Of a stretch of 64,000 bases of DNA, positions 1 through 8,163 are shown one piece after another (position 1 is the first letter of the stretch; each line of letters opens with the position of its first letter). Location: the NCBI RefSeq assembly GCF_004328705.1, contig NZ_CP035319.1, positions 1,984,001 to 2,048,000 of the forward strand, read 5' to 3'. A model generated the notes under the pieces. That model saw only the letters and a list, made by a program, of their open reading frames with translations, was not told the origin of the DNA and did not search any database. The DNA comes from Rhodococcus sp. ABRD24. Its GTDB lineage: Bacteria > Actinomycetota > Actinomycetes > Mycobacteriales > Mycobacteriaceae. The position numbers and the translations under genes were made by a program.

Positions 1-833
1 ACCCAGGACCGCGCGAGCAGTTCGTGCTTCCGTTGCTCCGGCACGTGCCCGTGGAACGTGACGGCGTCGGCGATGCCGAGTTCGTGCGCGCTCTCGCGCA
101 GGTTCTGCTCCCACCACCCGCCGCCGATCACATCGAGGTGCAGCCCAGGGATGGTCCGGCTCAGTTCCGCGACGGCGGCGAGGGCATCCTCGATCTGCTT
201 GTGCGGAACCAGCCTCGACAGCACACACACACTCGGATGCACGGTGCGGGTGTGGCTGTCTCCGGGCTCGACACCCGCCGGGATCGCGTCGGCACCGTTG
301 CGCACCACCGCGATGCGGTCGCGCTGGACACCGAGTTCGGTGAGTTCGTCGGCCGATGGCAGCGACACCGTCAGGTACTGGCTGTCGCGGTGCACCCGCG
401 GCGACAGCCGGGACTCGATCCACCAGCCGATGCGGCCCATCAGCTTGCCGGCGACCGGCCACTGCTCACGGTGGCAATGATGCACCAGCACCGTCACCGG
501 CGCGCCGGACACCGTCGCGGAGAAGAAAGGAATGCCGTTCTGGGTATCGATCACCGCGTCGGGACGCAGACCGGCGAGCGGCCCGAAACCGAGCCGTCCG
601 GCGACGATCGCACCCAGGGCGCGCGGATACACCGTCAGACGTCCACCGCCGCGGCTGATCCGGAGCCCGTCGACGAACTCCGCACGCGGCGCCCCCGGAT
701 AGCCGGCGGTCCGCAACGTGACCTTGATTCCGCGTCGAGCAAGCCCGACACCAACTTCCTCGAGGTACCGCTCGCTGCCGCCGCCCTGGGGATGGCCGGT
801 GTCACGCCAGCACAGCAGGAGAACCTCTCGCAC
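1..833 (-). CDS. Glycosyltransferase family 4, C-terminus off the left edge
   Basis: About 277 residues are visible; the C-terminal part lies beyond base 1. The protein begins VREVLLLCWRDTGHPQGGGS, the glycine-rich N-terminal Rossmann start typical of GT-B retaining glycosyltransferases. The visible stretch VCVLSRLVPHKQIEDAL followed by IPGLHLDVIGGG is the start of the second GT4 domain, where the sugar nucleotide binds. The GTG start at 833-831 follows an AAGGGGG ribosome-binding site. It is divergent from the SAM methyltransferase at 965, the same pairing as Rv0225/Rv0224c of M. tuberculosis (recalled), which suggests a role in cell-envelope glycans or glycolipids. Donor and acceptor cannot be read from the sequence. 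The long plus-strand reading frame over this region is a shadow. Confidence 0.85.
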   Translation of the reverse strand, partial: MREVLLLCWRDTGHPQGGGSERYLEEVGVGLARRGIKVTLRTAGYPGAPRAEFVDGLRISRGGGRLTVYPRALGAIVAGRLGFGPLAGLRPDAVIDTQNGIPFFSATVSGAPVTVLVHHCHREQWPVAGKLMGRIGWWIESRLSPRVHRDSQYLTVSLPSADELTELGVQRDRIAVVRNGADAIPAGVEPGDSHTRTVHPSVCVLSRLVPHKQIEDALAAVAELSRTIPGLHLDVIGGGWWEQNLRESAHELGIADAVTFHGHVPEQRKHELLARSW

Positions 834-951
834 GGGCGTGCCCCCTTATGGCTCGAACAGTTGCCTGCGACACACCTTATCGGCTGGAGGCGGCGAACCC
901 TACCGTCAAGTAGCGGAAACCGGCGAACGGGAGCGCGGTATGTCCGATCGC

Positions 952-957
952 TAAGGT
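952..957 (+). promoter_or_regulatory. -10-like hexamer of the methyltransferase gene
   Basis: TAAGGT lies seven bases before the GTG at 965 and no Shine-Dalgarno sequence is visible, suggesting a leaderless or nearly leaderless mRNA. No clear -35 is seen. Confidence 0.35.
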
Positions 958-964
958 TTCTCCC

Positions 965-1792
965 GTGATCCCCGCCCGCGCACCCCGTATCACCCCCACC
1001 CGCGCACCCCGCGTCATCCCCACCCGCGCACCCCGTGTCACACGTCACTTCGCCCGCCGCGCGACCCTGAAGCGGTCGGTCGGACTGCTCGGCGATTTCC
1101 GGTACGAACAGACCGCCCCGGACGTGTTCTACGGGGCCCTCGCGCGCGACTCGGTGGAGCTGATCGGCGACCTGTACCGCGGGCTCACCGAGCGGGACCT
1201 CACCGGAACGACCGTGCTGGACGTCGGCGGCGGACCCGGCTACTTCGCGGACGCGTTCGACGCAGCCGGGGCGCGCTACATCCCGGTCGAACCGGACCCG
1301 TCGGAGATGCACGCCGCCGGGCTGACCGTCGGCGACTCGATCCGCGGCTCCGGGCTGGCGCTGCCGATCCGTACCGGGTCGGTGGACGTGTGCTTCTCGT
1401 CGAACGTCGCCGAACACGTCGCGCAGCCGTGGGTGATGGCCGAAGAGATGCTGCGGGTGACGCGTCCCGGTGGGCTGATGGTGCTGTCGTACACCCTGTG
1501 GTGGGGCCCGTTCGGCGGCCACGAAACCGGCCCGTGGCACTACCTCGGCGGCGAGTACGCGGCCCAGCGGTACAAGCACAAGCAGGGCAAGGAACCCAAG
1601 AACCGGTACGGCGTCTCGCTGTTCGACATCGGCGCGAAGGACGGGCTGCGCTGGGCGAAGACCCAGACCGGCGGTGACGTCCTCGCCGCCTTCCCCCGCT
1701 ACCACCCGCGCTGGGCGTGGTGGATGGTGAAGATCCCGGTGCTGCGCGAGCTGCTGGTGAGCAACCTGGTCCTCGTCGTCCGTAAGCGCTGA
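965..1792 (+). CDS. Class I SAM-dependent methyltransferase (Rv0224c-like)
   Basis: 275 residues. Motif I is VLDVGGGPGYFADAF (about residues 80-94), followed by the acidic VEPDPSEMHAAG and the later SSNVAEHV and MLRVTRPGGLMVLSY, a complete class I methyltransferase fold. The family-like part starts at HFARRATLKRSVGLLGDFRY (about residue 33). The first 24 residues are three near-identical PTRAPR units encoded by tandem DNA repeats and have no counterpart in the relatives I remember. No other in-frame start codon exists before the conserved part, so the GTG at 965 is the only visible start. Divergent from the glycosyltransferase, so it may modify a glycolipid. The substrate is unknown. Confidence 0.85.
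   Translation: MIPARAPRITPTRAPRVIPTRAPRVTRHFARRATLKRSVGLLGDFRYEQTAPDVFYGALARDSVELIGDLYRGLTERDLTGTTVLDVGGGPGYFADAFDAAGARYIPVEPDPSEMHAAGLTVGDSIRGSGLALPIRTGSVDVCFSSNVAEHVAQPWVMAEEMLRVTRPGGLMVLSYTLWWGPFGGHETGPWHYLGGEYAAQRYKHKQGKEPKNRYGVSLFDIGAKDGLRWAKTQTGGDVLAAFPRYHPRWAWWMVKIPVLRELLVSNLVLVVRKR
968..1036 (+). repeat. Tandem 24-base repeat in the start of the methyltransferase gene
   Basis: Three consecutive units (968-988, 989-1012, 1013-1036) share the core ACCCGCGCACCCCG. In frame they encode PARAPRI, TPTRAPRV and IPTRAPRV. Copy number could vary between strains without breaking the frame, since the unit is a multiple of three. Confidence 0.85.
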
Positions 1793-1800
1793 CCCCCACC

Positions 1801-1865
1801 CCGCGTTTTGCGCACTTATCGCTGAATTTCGGGCCGCGAACGCGCGACAAGTGCGCAAATCGCGG
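1801..1865. repeat. Dispersed inverted-repeat element, copy A
   Basis: Left arm 1801-1822 (CGCGTTTTGCGCACTTATCG at its core) and right arm 1844-1865 are inverted copies with 2 mismatches in 22, separated by 21 bases. The same element recurs at 41267-41330 and 45831-45893. Copy A lies between two co-oriented genes and could fold into a long hairpin in RNA. Confidence 0.85.
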
Positions 1866-1890
1866 GAGGCCGTGACGCGGGTGCGGCCAC

Positions 1891-1896
1891 TAATCT
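1891..1896 (+). promoter_or_regulatory. -10 hexamer of a leaderless ROK kinase mRNA
   Basis: TAATCT ends exactly six bases before the ATG at 1903, so the predicted first transcribed base is the A of ATG. No Shine-Dalgarno sequence precedes the start. Confidence 0.5.
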
Positions 1897-1902
1897 CGAA
1901 CC

Positions 1903-2793
1903 ATGACCGCACTTGCACTCGACGTCGGCGGCACCAAGATGGCGGCAGCTCGGACGCTGCCCGACGGCTCGCTCGAGCACCCGGTGACCGTCTCGACGCC
2001 GCAATCCGGCGTATGGGACGCGGGCGCGAAACTGCTGCGACAGGTGGCCGGCGGCGCAACGGTCACCGCCGTCGGAATCGCGTCCGCGGGACCCGTCGAC
2101 ACCGCGACTGGCACGGTCGCGCCGGTCAACATCGGCGAATGGCGCGGCGGCTTCCCGATTGCCGACGCGGTACGCACGCTGTTCCCGGAGGCGACCATTC
2201 GCCTCGTGCTCGACGGCGCTGCGGCTGCCCTCGCCGAGCACCGCCTCGGCGCCGGACGCGACACCTCGGACCTGCTGGGCGTCGTCGTGTCGACCGGGGT
2301 CGGCGGCGGTGTGATCAGGGGTGGCCGGATCATGGGCGGACGCACCGGCAACGCCGGGCACATCGGTCATGTGGTGGCACCGGGCGCCGACGAACCGTGT
2401 GGATGCGGCGCGCACGGCTGCCTCGAGACCGTCGCGAGCGGCCCCGCTGCCCTGCGCTGGGCGCGGGCCAACGGATGGGTCGGCGCGACGGGCGCGGACC
2501 TGGCCGTCGACGCCGCGCTCGGCGAACCCACCGCGGCTGCCGCACTCGAGCGCGCGGGTACCGCGCTGGGACGGGCGTTCGCATCGGCGGCGGCGCTCCT
2601 CGACGTCGAGCTCGTCGTGGTGGGTGGCGGTTTCGCGCAGGCCGGGCCCGCGCTGTGGGAGCCGATGACGGCGGCGGCGGCCGATCACGCTCGGCTGTCG
2701 TTCCTGACCGGACTGCGCCTGGTGCCCGCCGAACTCGGCGTGCTGGGCACACTCGCCGGCGCCGCGATCCTGGCAACCGACGACCTGTCCTGA
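1903..2793 (+). CDS. ROK-family sugar kinase
   Basis: 296 residues. The N-terminus ALDVGGTKMAAA is the phosphate-1 loop of the actin-like ATPase fold. GVGGGVIRGGRIMGGRTGNAGHIGH carries the ROK signature region with the zinc-ligand His, and CGCGAHGCLE supplies the zinc-binding cysteines. The family phosphorylates glucose, N-acetylglucosamine or similar sugars at the 6-position with ATP. There is no N-terminal DNA-binding domain, so this is an enzyme and not a NagC-type repressor. No sugar-metabolism genes adjoin it, so the substrate is open; glucokinase or N-acylhexosamine kinase are the likely options. Confidence 0.88.
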   Translation: MTALALDVGGTKMAAARTLPDGSLEHPVTVSTPQSGVWDAGAKLLRQVAGGATVTAVGIASAGPVDTATGTVAPVNIGEWRGGFPIADAVRTLFPEATIRLVLDGAAAALAEHRLGAGRDTSDLLGVVVSTGVGGGVIRGGRIMGGRTGNAGHIGHVVAPGADEPCGCGAHGCLETVASGPAALRWARANGWVGATGADLAVDAALGEPTAAAALERAGTALGRAFASAAALLDVELVVVGGGFAQAGPALWEPMTAAAADHARLSFLTGLRLVPAELGVLGTLAGAAILATDDLS

Positions 2794-2858
2794 AACCCGT
2801 TATCCCGCGCACTCGACAACCGATACCGGGGAAATGATCTCCGGCTGTTCCAGTTCTC

Positions 2859-2872
2859 TGCAACGTGTTCTA
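2859..2872. promoter_or_regulatory. KstR-type operator upstream of the aldehyde dehydrogenase
   Basis: TGCAACGTGTTCTA matches the published 14-base KstR consensus TnnAACnnGTTnnA at every fixed position. It ends 39 bases before the ATG at 2912, the usual place for a repressor site. KstR is the TetR repressor of cholesterol and lipid breakdown in mycobacteria and rhodococci. The M. tuberculosis counterpart Rv0223c is, as I recall, in the KstR regulon. Confidence 0.65.
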
Positions 2873-2911
2873 GTGTGACTCGGAGCACTCCACGAGAGCG
2901 AGGATGGACAG

Positions 2912-4360
2912 ATGACGGACTACGACAAACTCTTCATCGGCGGGCGATGGGTCGCTCCGACCACCGACCAGCGGTTGGAGGTGTTCTCCCCCGCCACCGA
3001 GGAGCGCGTCGGCAGTGTTCCCGTCGCCGCACCGGCCGACATCGACGCCGCCGTCGTGGCCGCCCGCGCGGCCCTCGAGTCGGGCCCGTGGGTCGAGACC
3101 ACCCCGGCTCAGCGCGGCGAGATCCTCGCCAAGGTCGCCAAGCTGATCGAGGAGCGCAGCGCCGAGCTGATCTCCACCATCTCGGACGAGATGGGCGCAC
3201 CGGCGTCGAGCGTCGAGATGATGCAGAAGACCATGTCGGTCGTGACGCTCAACTACTACGCCGGGCTCGCCACCGAGTTTCCGTGGGAGGAGACCCGCAC
3301 GGGTCCGTTCGGCCAGAGCAAGGTCTACCGCGAGCCGGTCGGCGTCGTCGGCGCGGTTGTCGCGTGGAACGTGCCGCTGTTCCTCGCGATCAACAAGCTG
3401 GCTCCGGCCCTGCTCGCGGGTTGCACCGTCGTTCTCAAGCCGGCGCCGGAGACCCCGCTGAACGCGAACATGCTCGCCGACATCTTCACCGAGGCCGGAC
3501 TGCCCGAGGGCGTCCTGTCGATCGTGCCGGGCGGCGCCGAGACCGGCGAGTACCTCGTCTCGCACCCCGACGTCGACAAGGTCACCTTCACCGGCAGCAC
3601 CGCCGTCGGCCGCAAGATCGGTGCACTCGCGGCCGAGCAGCTCAAGCGCTGCTCCCTCGAGCTGGGCGGCAAGTCTGCCGCGATCCTGCTCGAGGACATG
3701 GACGTCGCGACGACCATGCCGATGCTGGTGATGTCCGGCCTGATGAACACCGGCCAGGCATGCGTCGGCCAGACCCGCATCCTCGCGCCGCGCTCGCGCT
3801 ACGACGAGATCCTCGAGGCCATGGTGCAGTCCGCCGGATTCATGCCCGTCGGGATGCCCGACGACCCGGCCGCCCAGCTGGGTCCGATCATCACCGAGAA
3901 GCAGCGCGACAAGGTCCTCGGCTACATCGAGAAGGGCAAGGCGGAGGGTGCCCGCGTCGTACTCGGTGGCGGCGTCCCGGCCGGCCTGGAGAAGGGCTGG
4001 TTCGTCGAGCCGACCATCTTCGCCGACGTCGACAACTCGATGACCATCGCCCGCGAGGAGATCTTCGGACCCGTGCTGTCCGTGATCCCCTACGACTCCG
4101 TCGACGAGGCCGTCAAGATCGCCAACGACTCGGACTACGGCCTGGCCGGTTCGGTGTACACCACCGATATCGACAAGGGCATCGAGATCGCCAAGCAGAT
4201 CCGCACCGGCACGTACGCGATCAACTGGTACGCCTTCGATCCCGGATCGCCGTTCGGCGGGTACAAGAACTCCGGCATCGGCCGCGAGAGCGGACCGGAG
4301 GGCCTCGAGGCGTACTGCGAGCTCAAGTCCGTCCTCATGCCGCCCGGATACACCGGCTAG
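2912..4360 (+). CDS. NAD(P)-dependent aldehyde dehydrogenase (Rv0223c-like)
   Basis: 482 residues, the normal family length. The active-site cysteine is in NTGQACVGQTR and the general-base glutamate in LELGGKSAAI. The cofactor region contains FTGSTAVGRKIG, and EEIFGPVLSVIPY and SPFGGYKNSGIGRESG near the C-terminus are conserved structural motifs. It oxidises an aldehyde to the carboxylic acid; the natural substrate is unknown. The ATG follows a GAGGA ribosome-binding site. A KstR-type operator lies just upstream, pointing to steroid or lipid catabolism. A strong hairpin follows the stop, so it is probably a single-gene transcript. Confidence 0.92.
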   Translation: MTDYDKLFIGGRWVAPTTDQRLEVFSPATEERVGSVPVAAPADIDAAVVAARAALESGPWVETTPAQRGEILAKVAKLIEERSAELISTISDEMGAPASSVEMMQKTMSVVTLNYYAGLATEFPWEETRTGPFGQSKVYREPVGVVGAVVAWNVPLFLAINKLAPALLAGCTVVLKPAPETPLNANMLADIFTEAGLPEGVLSIVPGGAETGEYLVSHPDVDKVTFTGSTAVGRKIGALAAEQLKRCSLELGGKSAAILLEDMDVATTMPMLVMSGLMNTGQACVGQTRILAPRSRYDEILEAMVQSAGFMPVGMPDDPAAQLGPIITEKQRDKVLGYIEKGKAEGARVVLGGGVPAGLEKGWFVEPTIFADVDNSMTIAREEIFGPVLSVIPYDSVDEAVKIANDSDYGLAGSVYTTDIDKGIEIAKQIRTGTYAINWYAFDPGSPFGGYKNSGIGRESGPEGLEAYCELKSVLMPPGYTG

Positions 4361-4376
4361 AAGAGCACGACACTCC

Positions 4377-4416
4377 GTCAGGCGCGGCCCCGTTTCGATT
4401 CGGGGCCGCGCCTGAC
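4377..4416 (+). terminator. Hairpin terminator after the aldehyde dehydrogenase gene
   Basis: Perfect 16-base arms (GTCAGGCGCGGCCCCG at 4377-4392 and its complement at 4401-4416) enclose an 8-base loop. There is no U-run, which is common in high-GC actinobacteria. Confidence 0.7.
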
Positions 4417-4545
4417 ACGTTCCTCCGGCACATGTACTCCCCCGCACCGAGCCCGACAGCCGGATTCCGGTGCGGCCACCGGCGGTCGGCGAGTAGAACT
4501 GGAGGGGCATGGCCGATACGGACCCGGAGCAACCCTGGAGCACCC

Positions 4546-6525
4546 GTGGACCCTCTCGCCCGTTCGGCCCCTCGCGGCACCGAACCCGTCCTGCCCGAGA
4601 GGCTCAGTTATCGGATCAAGTGCCGTCTCCTCGGCCCACCGCTGACCACCGCACGCCTGCACCAGGAGCGGCTGTCGAAGACGACGGCACTCGGGGTGCT
4701 CTCCCCGGACTGCATCTCGTCGTCCGCGTACGGTCCCGAGCAGGTGCTGATCGAACTGCTGCCATACGCCGCCCTCGCCGCGTTCACACTGCTGCTGCCG
4801 ATCACCGGTGTCATTCTGGTAATTCTGATCCTGCTGACGCTGTCGTACCGGCAGGTGGTGATGCTCTACACCCGCGCCGGCGGCTCGTACGTCGTCGCGC
4901 GGGACAACTTCGGCCCCAAGACCGCTCAGATCGCGGCGGTCGCCCTGCTCATCGACTACGTCGTGACGGTCGCGGTGCAGTCGGCCGCGGGCACCGTCGC
5001 GGTGGTGTCGGCGATACCGGCTCTCGGACCGTACAGCCTCGAGATCACCGTCGCCTCGGTGCTACTGCTCGCGTACGGCAACCTGCGCGGACTCAAGGAG
5101 GCCGGACGCGCGTTCGCATTCCCCATGTACTTCTTCGCCGGATCGATCGGGGTCGTCATCGTCGCCGGAGTGATCCAGGCGCTGCTGGGCAACCTCGACC
5201 GGATCGATCCCACCACGCTCGACGGTGCCGTCCCGGTCGGCCAAGGCGACGGCCTGGTGATGGGCGCGACAGTGCTGGTGATCCTGCGCGCGTTCGCGAA
5301 CGGCGGCACCTCCCTCACCGGGCTGGAGGCGATCAGCAACGGCGTGAGCGCCTTCCAGAAACCGGAGGGCGCCAACGCACGCCGGGCGCTGGTGATCATG
5401 GCGTCTGTCCTTGCGTTCCTCGTCGCGGGCGTCTCACTGCTCGCATACCTCACCCATGCCACCCCGTATGCGGCCGGCTACCCGTCGGTGATCAGCCAGG
5501 AAGCCCGGATCGTGTTCGGCTCCGGCATGATCGGCGACATCCTGTTCGTGATGGTGCAGACGGCGACGGCCCTGATCCTGTTCACCGGCGCCAACACCAG
5601 CTTCAACGGCTTCCCGTTCCTCGCGAGCTTCGTCGCCGACGACGCCTTCCTCCCGCGACAGCTGCGGCGGCGCGGCCACCGGCTGGTCTTCTCCAATGCG
5701 ATCATCGTGCTCACCGCGATCGCGATCGTCCTGCTGATCGCCACCGACGCCAAGGTCAACGCACTCGTCCCGTTCTACGCGATCGGCGTGTTCACCGGCT
5801 TCACGATGGCCGGTCTGGGGATGGCCCGGCACCACCAGAAGACCCGCTCGCCGGGGTGGCGCCGCGGCCTCGCGATCAACCTCGCTGCCGGCATCACATC
5901 GCTGATCGTCGTCGCGATCTTCGCGATCGCGAAATTCACCGAGGGCGCCTGGGTGGTGGTGATCGTATTCCCGGCGCTGGTGCTGCTGCTGATCCGGCTC
6001 AATCGCGAGTATCGCGACGAGGCCGCCGAACTGCGCGAGCTCGGTGACGCCGAGGCCGACGCCGAGGCGGTGTACTCCCATCACATCGTCGTCGTGCTGG
6101 TAGACGCCCTCGACCTCGCGACCATCGAGGCGTTGCGGTACGGCCGAAGCCTACGCCCGAGCGAACTGCGGGCGGTGCACTTCGTGCTCGACAGCGCGCA
6201 CGCCGAACAACTCAAGAAGCAGTGGGAGAACAGCGACCTCGCGGTGCCGCTCGAGCTCATCGAATGCCCGGACCGGCGGCTCAATCACGCAATCCTCGAA
6301 ATGATCGCCCGCGCCACCGCGCCGCGAACCGAGATCAGCGTCCTGCTGCCGCGCCGCATCTACAGCTCCATCCTGGGCCGAGTCCTGCACGACCGCACCG
6401 CCGATCGCATCGCCCACGCGATCAGCGATGTCCCGCACGCGGTGGCGATCATCGTGCCGTTCGACCCCGCCAGCCGCACCGGCGTCCTGCGCGCCGCACC
6501 ACCGCCGCCGCCTGGAAAGCCCTGA
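4546..6525 (+). CDS. APC-superfamily permease resembling the KimA potassium importer
   Basis: 659 residues. After a basic N-terminus, the segment LSKTTALGVLSPDCISSSAY followed by GPEQ closely resembles the first helix of Bacillus KimA, where the equivalent Asp and Tyr take part in K+ and proton handling. About twelve hydrophobic segments run to residue 500. The remaining 160 residues are a soluble domain (VVVVDALDLATIEALRYGRS onwards) like the cytoplasmic domain of KimA, which in Bacillus responds to c-di-AMP. Amino-acid permeases of this superfamily usually lack that domain, so potassium uptake is the better guess. The GTG at 4546 follows CTGGAG. A better Shine-Dalgarno sequence precedes an ATG at 4509, but that ATG is out of frame, so the start is uncertain. 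Confidence 0.75.
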   Translation: MDPLARSAPRGTEPVLPERLSYRIKCRLLGPPLTTARLHQERLSKTTALGVLSPDCISSSAYGPEQVLIELLPYAALAAFTLLLPITGVILVILILLTLSYRQVVMLYTRAGGSYVVARDNFGPKTAQIAAVALLIDYVVTVAVQSAAGTVAVVSAIPALGPYSLEITVASVLLLAYGNLRGLKEAGRAFAFPMYFFAGSIGVVIVAGVIQALLGNLDRIDPTTLDGAVPVGQGDGLVMGATVLVILRAFANGGTSLTGLEAISNGVSAFQKPEGANARRALVIMASVLAFLVAGVSLLAYLTHATPYAAGYPSVISQEARIVFGSGMIGDILFVMVQTATALILFTGANTSFNGFPFLASFVADDAFLPRQLRRRGHRLVFSNAIIVLTAIAIVLLIATDAKVNALVPFYAIGVFTGFTMAGLGMARHHQKTRSPGWRRGLAINLAAGITSLIVVAIFAIAKFTEGAWVVVIVFPALVLLLIRLNREYRDEAAELRELGDAEADAEAVYSHHIVVVLVDALDLATIEALRYGRSLRPSELRAVHFVLDSAHAEQLKKQWENSDLAVPLELIECPDRRLNHAILEMIARATAPRTEISVLLPRRIYSSILGRVLHDRTADRIAHAISDVPHAVAIIVPFDPASRTGVLRAAPPPPPGKP

Positions 6526-6543
6526 GGCGCGAGCCTGCGCGGC

Positions 6544-7398
6544 TCACCGGTTGCCGCGATACCTCAGGAAGCGCCACGCATACGGAACGAGGCGGGAGAT
6601 CGGGACCGGATTGGGCCAGGAGTCCGGACGGAAGTAGGCATCCGACCCGCCATCGACGAAAACGACACTTCCACAAAGGAAGTCCGCAGCATCGGAGAGC
6701 ATGAACACCACCCAGTCCGCGAGCTGCCCGGCATCGCCGAAGCCACCGACCGGCACCGGAAAGCGCCGGATCAACTTGGCCTCCGACGGCGTCGAAAGCT
6801 GCTTCTCGAGCAGCGGCGTCATGATCGCGCCCGGGGCAAGAACATTGAGCCGGATACCGGCACCGGCCCAGTCCTTCGTCGTCGCGTGGCGGCGGACCCA
6901 GCGGGAGACGGCAATCTTCGATCCGGCGTACATCATCGGTGCGGCGTGCTTTCCGAAAAGCCGCACCGACCGCACCGCCTTGTCGACATCGCCGGACAGC
7001 AGCGCCTTCACCGTACGCCGCGGCACCGCAGGCGTCGTCGTCGTCGAATTGCTTCCGAAGACAACCACTTTGGCATTGCCCGCTGCCGACAGTGCGGCTC
7101 GCCATCCGTCGAGGAGTTCGACCACTCCCAGATAGTTCACCGAACCGAGCAGAGGCAGGCGCTCGGCACCGGGAACCGGACCCATCCCGGCGGCCAGCAC
7201 TGCGCCGTCGAGCTTGCCCGCAGCCCGCGACAGCACTTCCTGCACGGCATGCCGGCGTCCCTCATGGGTCGACAGATCGGCGGCCACCTCAGCACCCGCG
7301 AGGTCGACGCCGATCACGGTGTGGCCCGCTGCCGTCAGCCTGTCCACGACCGCGCGTCCCATACCCGATGCCGAACCGGTGACCGCATAGACGCCCAT
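6544..7398 (-). CDS. Short-chain dehydrogenase/reductase
   Basis: 284 residues. The cofactor motif TGSASGMGRAV (residues 8-18), the catalytic serine in VVVFGSNS and the YAGSK motif (Tyr and Lys four apart) are all present. The region NVLAPGAIMTPL follows, and the C-terminus VVFVDGGSDAYFRPDSWP resembles 3-alpha-hydroxysteroid or carveol-type SDRs. Like those relatives it appears to lack part of the usual middle region around the NNAG motif (AAGMGPVPG instead). The ATG at 7398 follows GGGAGGG. It converges with the permease gene, 18 bases apart. The substrate is unknown, possibly a hydroxysteroid or other secondary alcohol. Confidence 0.85.
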   Translation of the reverse strand: MGVYAVTGSASGMGRAVVDRLTAAGHTVIGVDLAGAEVAADLSTHEGRRHAVQEVLSRAAGKLDGAVLAAGMGPVPGAERLPLLGSVNYLGVVELLDGWRAALSAAGNAKVVVFGSNSTTTTPAVPRRTVKALLSGDVDKAVRSVRLFGKHAAPMMYAGSKIAVSRWVRRHATTKDWAGAGIRLNVLAPGAIMTPLLEKQLSTPSEAKLIRRFPVPVGGFGDAGQLADWVVFMLSDAADFLCGSVVFVDGGSDAYFRPDSWPNPVPISRLVPYAWRFLRYRGNR

Positions 7399-7573
7399 GT
7401 ACACCCTCCCACGACGGCCGCTCGGCACCGAGGACCGTCCTCGGCGGAGACGACGTCAAGTCCGACACGTTACGCCGACCCCGGAGTGAGCTGAAAGACC
7501 CCTTCGCACAAGCGCACCCAAGCAGCCCGACGAGGCTGGCCCCAGGGGACCGTTCCGCCTCGAAGGCGCTCGC

Positions 7574-8158
7574 TCAGATGTACATCGCCGGGTCGATGTA
7601 GGTCGTCGGGTCGACGAGTTGCTCGTGCTGCTTGCCACTGCGGTGCCGCACCACCGCTGGGATCCCCGTCGCGATCGAGTCGGCCGGGATGTCGCGGGTG
7701 ACGACGGCGTTGGCGCCGATCGCGCTGTCGTCGCCGATCACCACCGGGCCGAGCACCTTCGCGCCGGCGCCGATGGTGACCCGGTTGCCGATCGTCGGAT
7801 GCCGTTTGGTCTTCGCGAGTGACCGGCCGCCGAGCGTGACGCCGTGATAGATCATGACGTCGTCACCGATCTCGGCGGTCTCCCCGATCACGACACCCAT
7901 GCCGTGGTCGATGAAGAACCGCCGCCCGATGGAGGCACCGGGATGGATCTCGATGCCGGTGAGGAACCGCGTGAACTGTGCGACTACACGGGCCGGTCCG
8001 CGGAGCGCTGGCACGGCCCACATCCGGTGGGCTATCCGGTGCGCCCAGATGGCGTGCAGGCCCGAGTACACAACGGCGTTCTCGACGTCGCTGCGCGCCG
8101 CCGGATCCTGACCTCGTGCGGCCCGAAGATCCTCCCGGACGGTGCGCAGGACACTCAC
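7574..8158 (-). CDS. cysE: Serine O-acetyltransferase CysE
   Basis: 194 residues. It acetylates L-serine with acetyl-CoA to give O-acetylserine, the acceptor used by CysK. The C-terminal two thirds is a left-handed beta-helix of hexapeptide repeats ([20 protein letters not shown], then [11 protein letters not shown] and VTLGGRSL), with the catalytic His region DHGMG. It is the short actinobacterial form. The GTG start lies five bases after the cysK stop, so the two genes form an operon transcribed cysK then cysE. About 175 bases without a gene follow it. Confidence 0.95.
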   Translation of the reverse strand: MSVLRTVREDLRAARGQDPAARSDVENAVVYSGLHAIWAHRIAHRMWAVPALRGPARVVAQFTRFLTGIEIHPGASIGRRFFIDHGMGVVIGETAEIGDDVMIYHGVTLGGRSLAKTKRHPTIGNRVTIGAGAKVLGPVVIGDDSAIGANAVVTRDIPADSIATGIPAVVRHRSGKQHEQLVDPTTYIDPAMYI

Positions 8159-8163
8159 GATGC

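Noticed and set aside
24..968. 314-codon plus-strand frame at the left edge
   Set aside because: The minus strand over the same bases encodes a clear glycosyltransferase; the plus-strand product is Arg/His-rich without any domain.
2875..4545. N-terminal extension giving a 1216-codon plus-strand frame
   Set aside because: The extension reads through the aldehyde dehydrogenase gene in another frame; only the part from about 4546 is a real protein.
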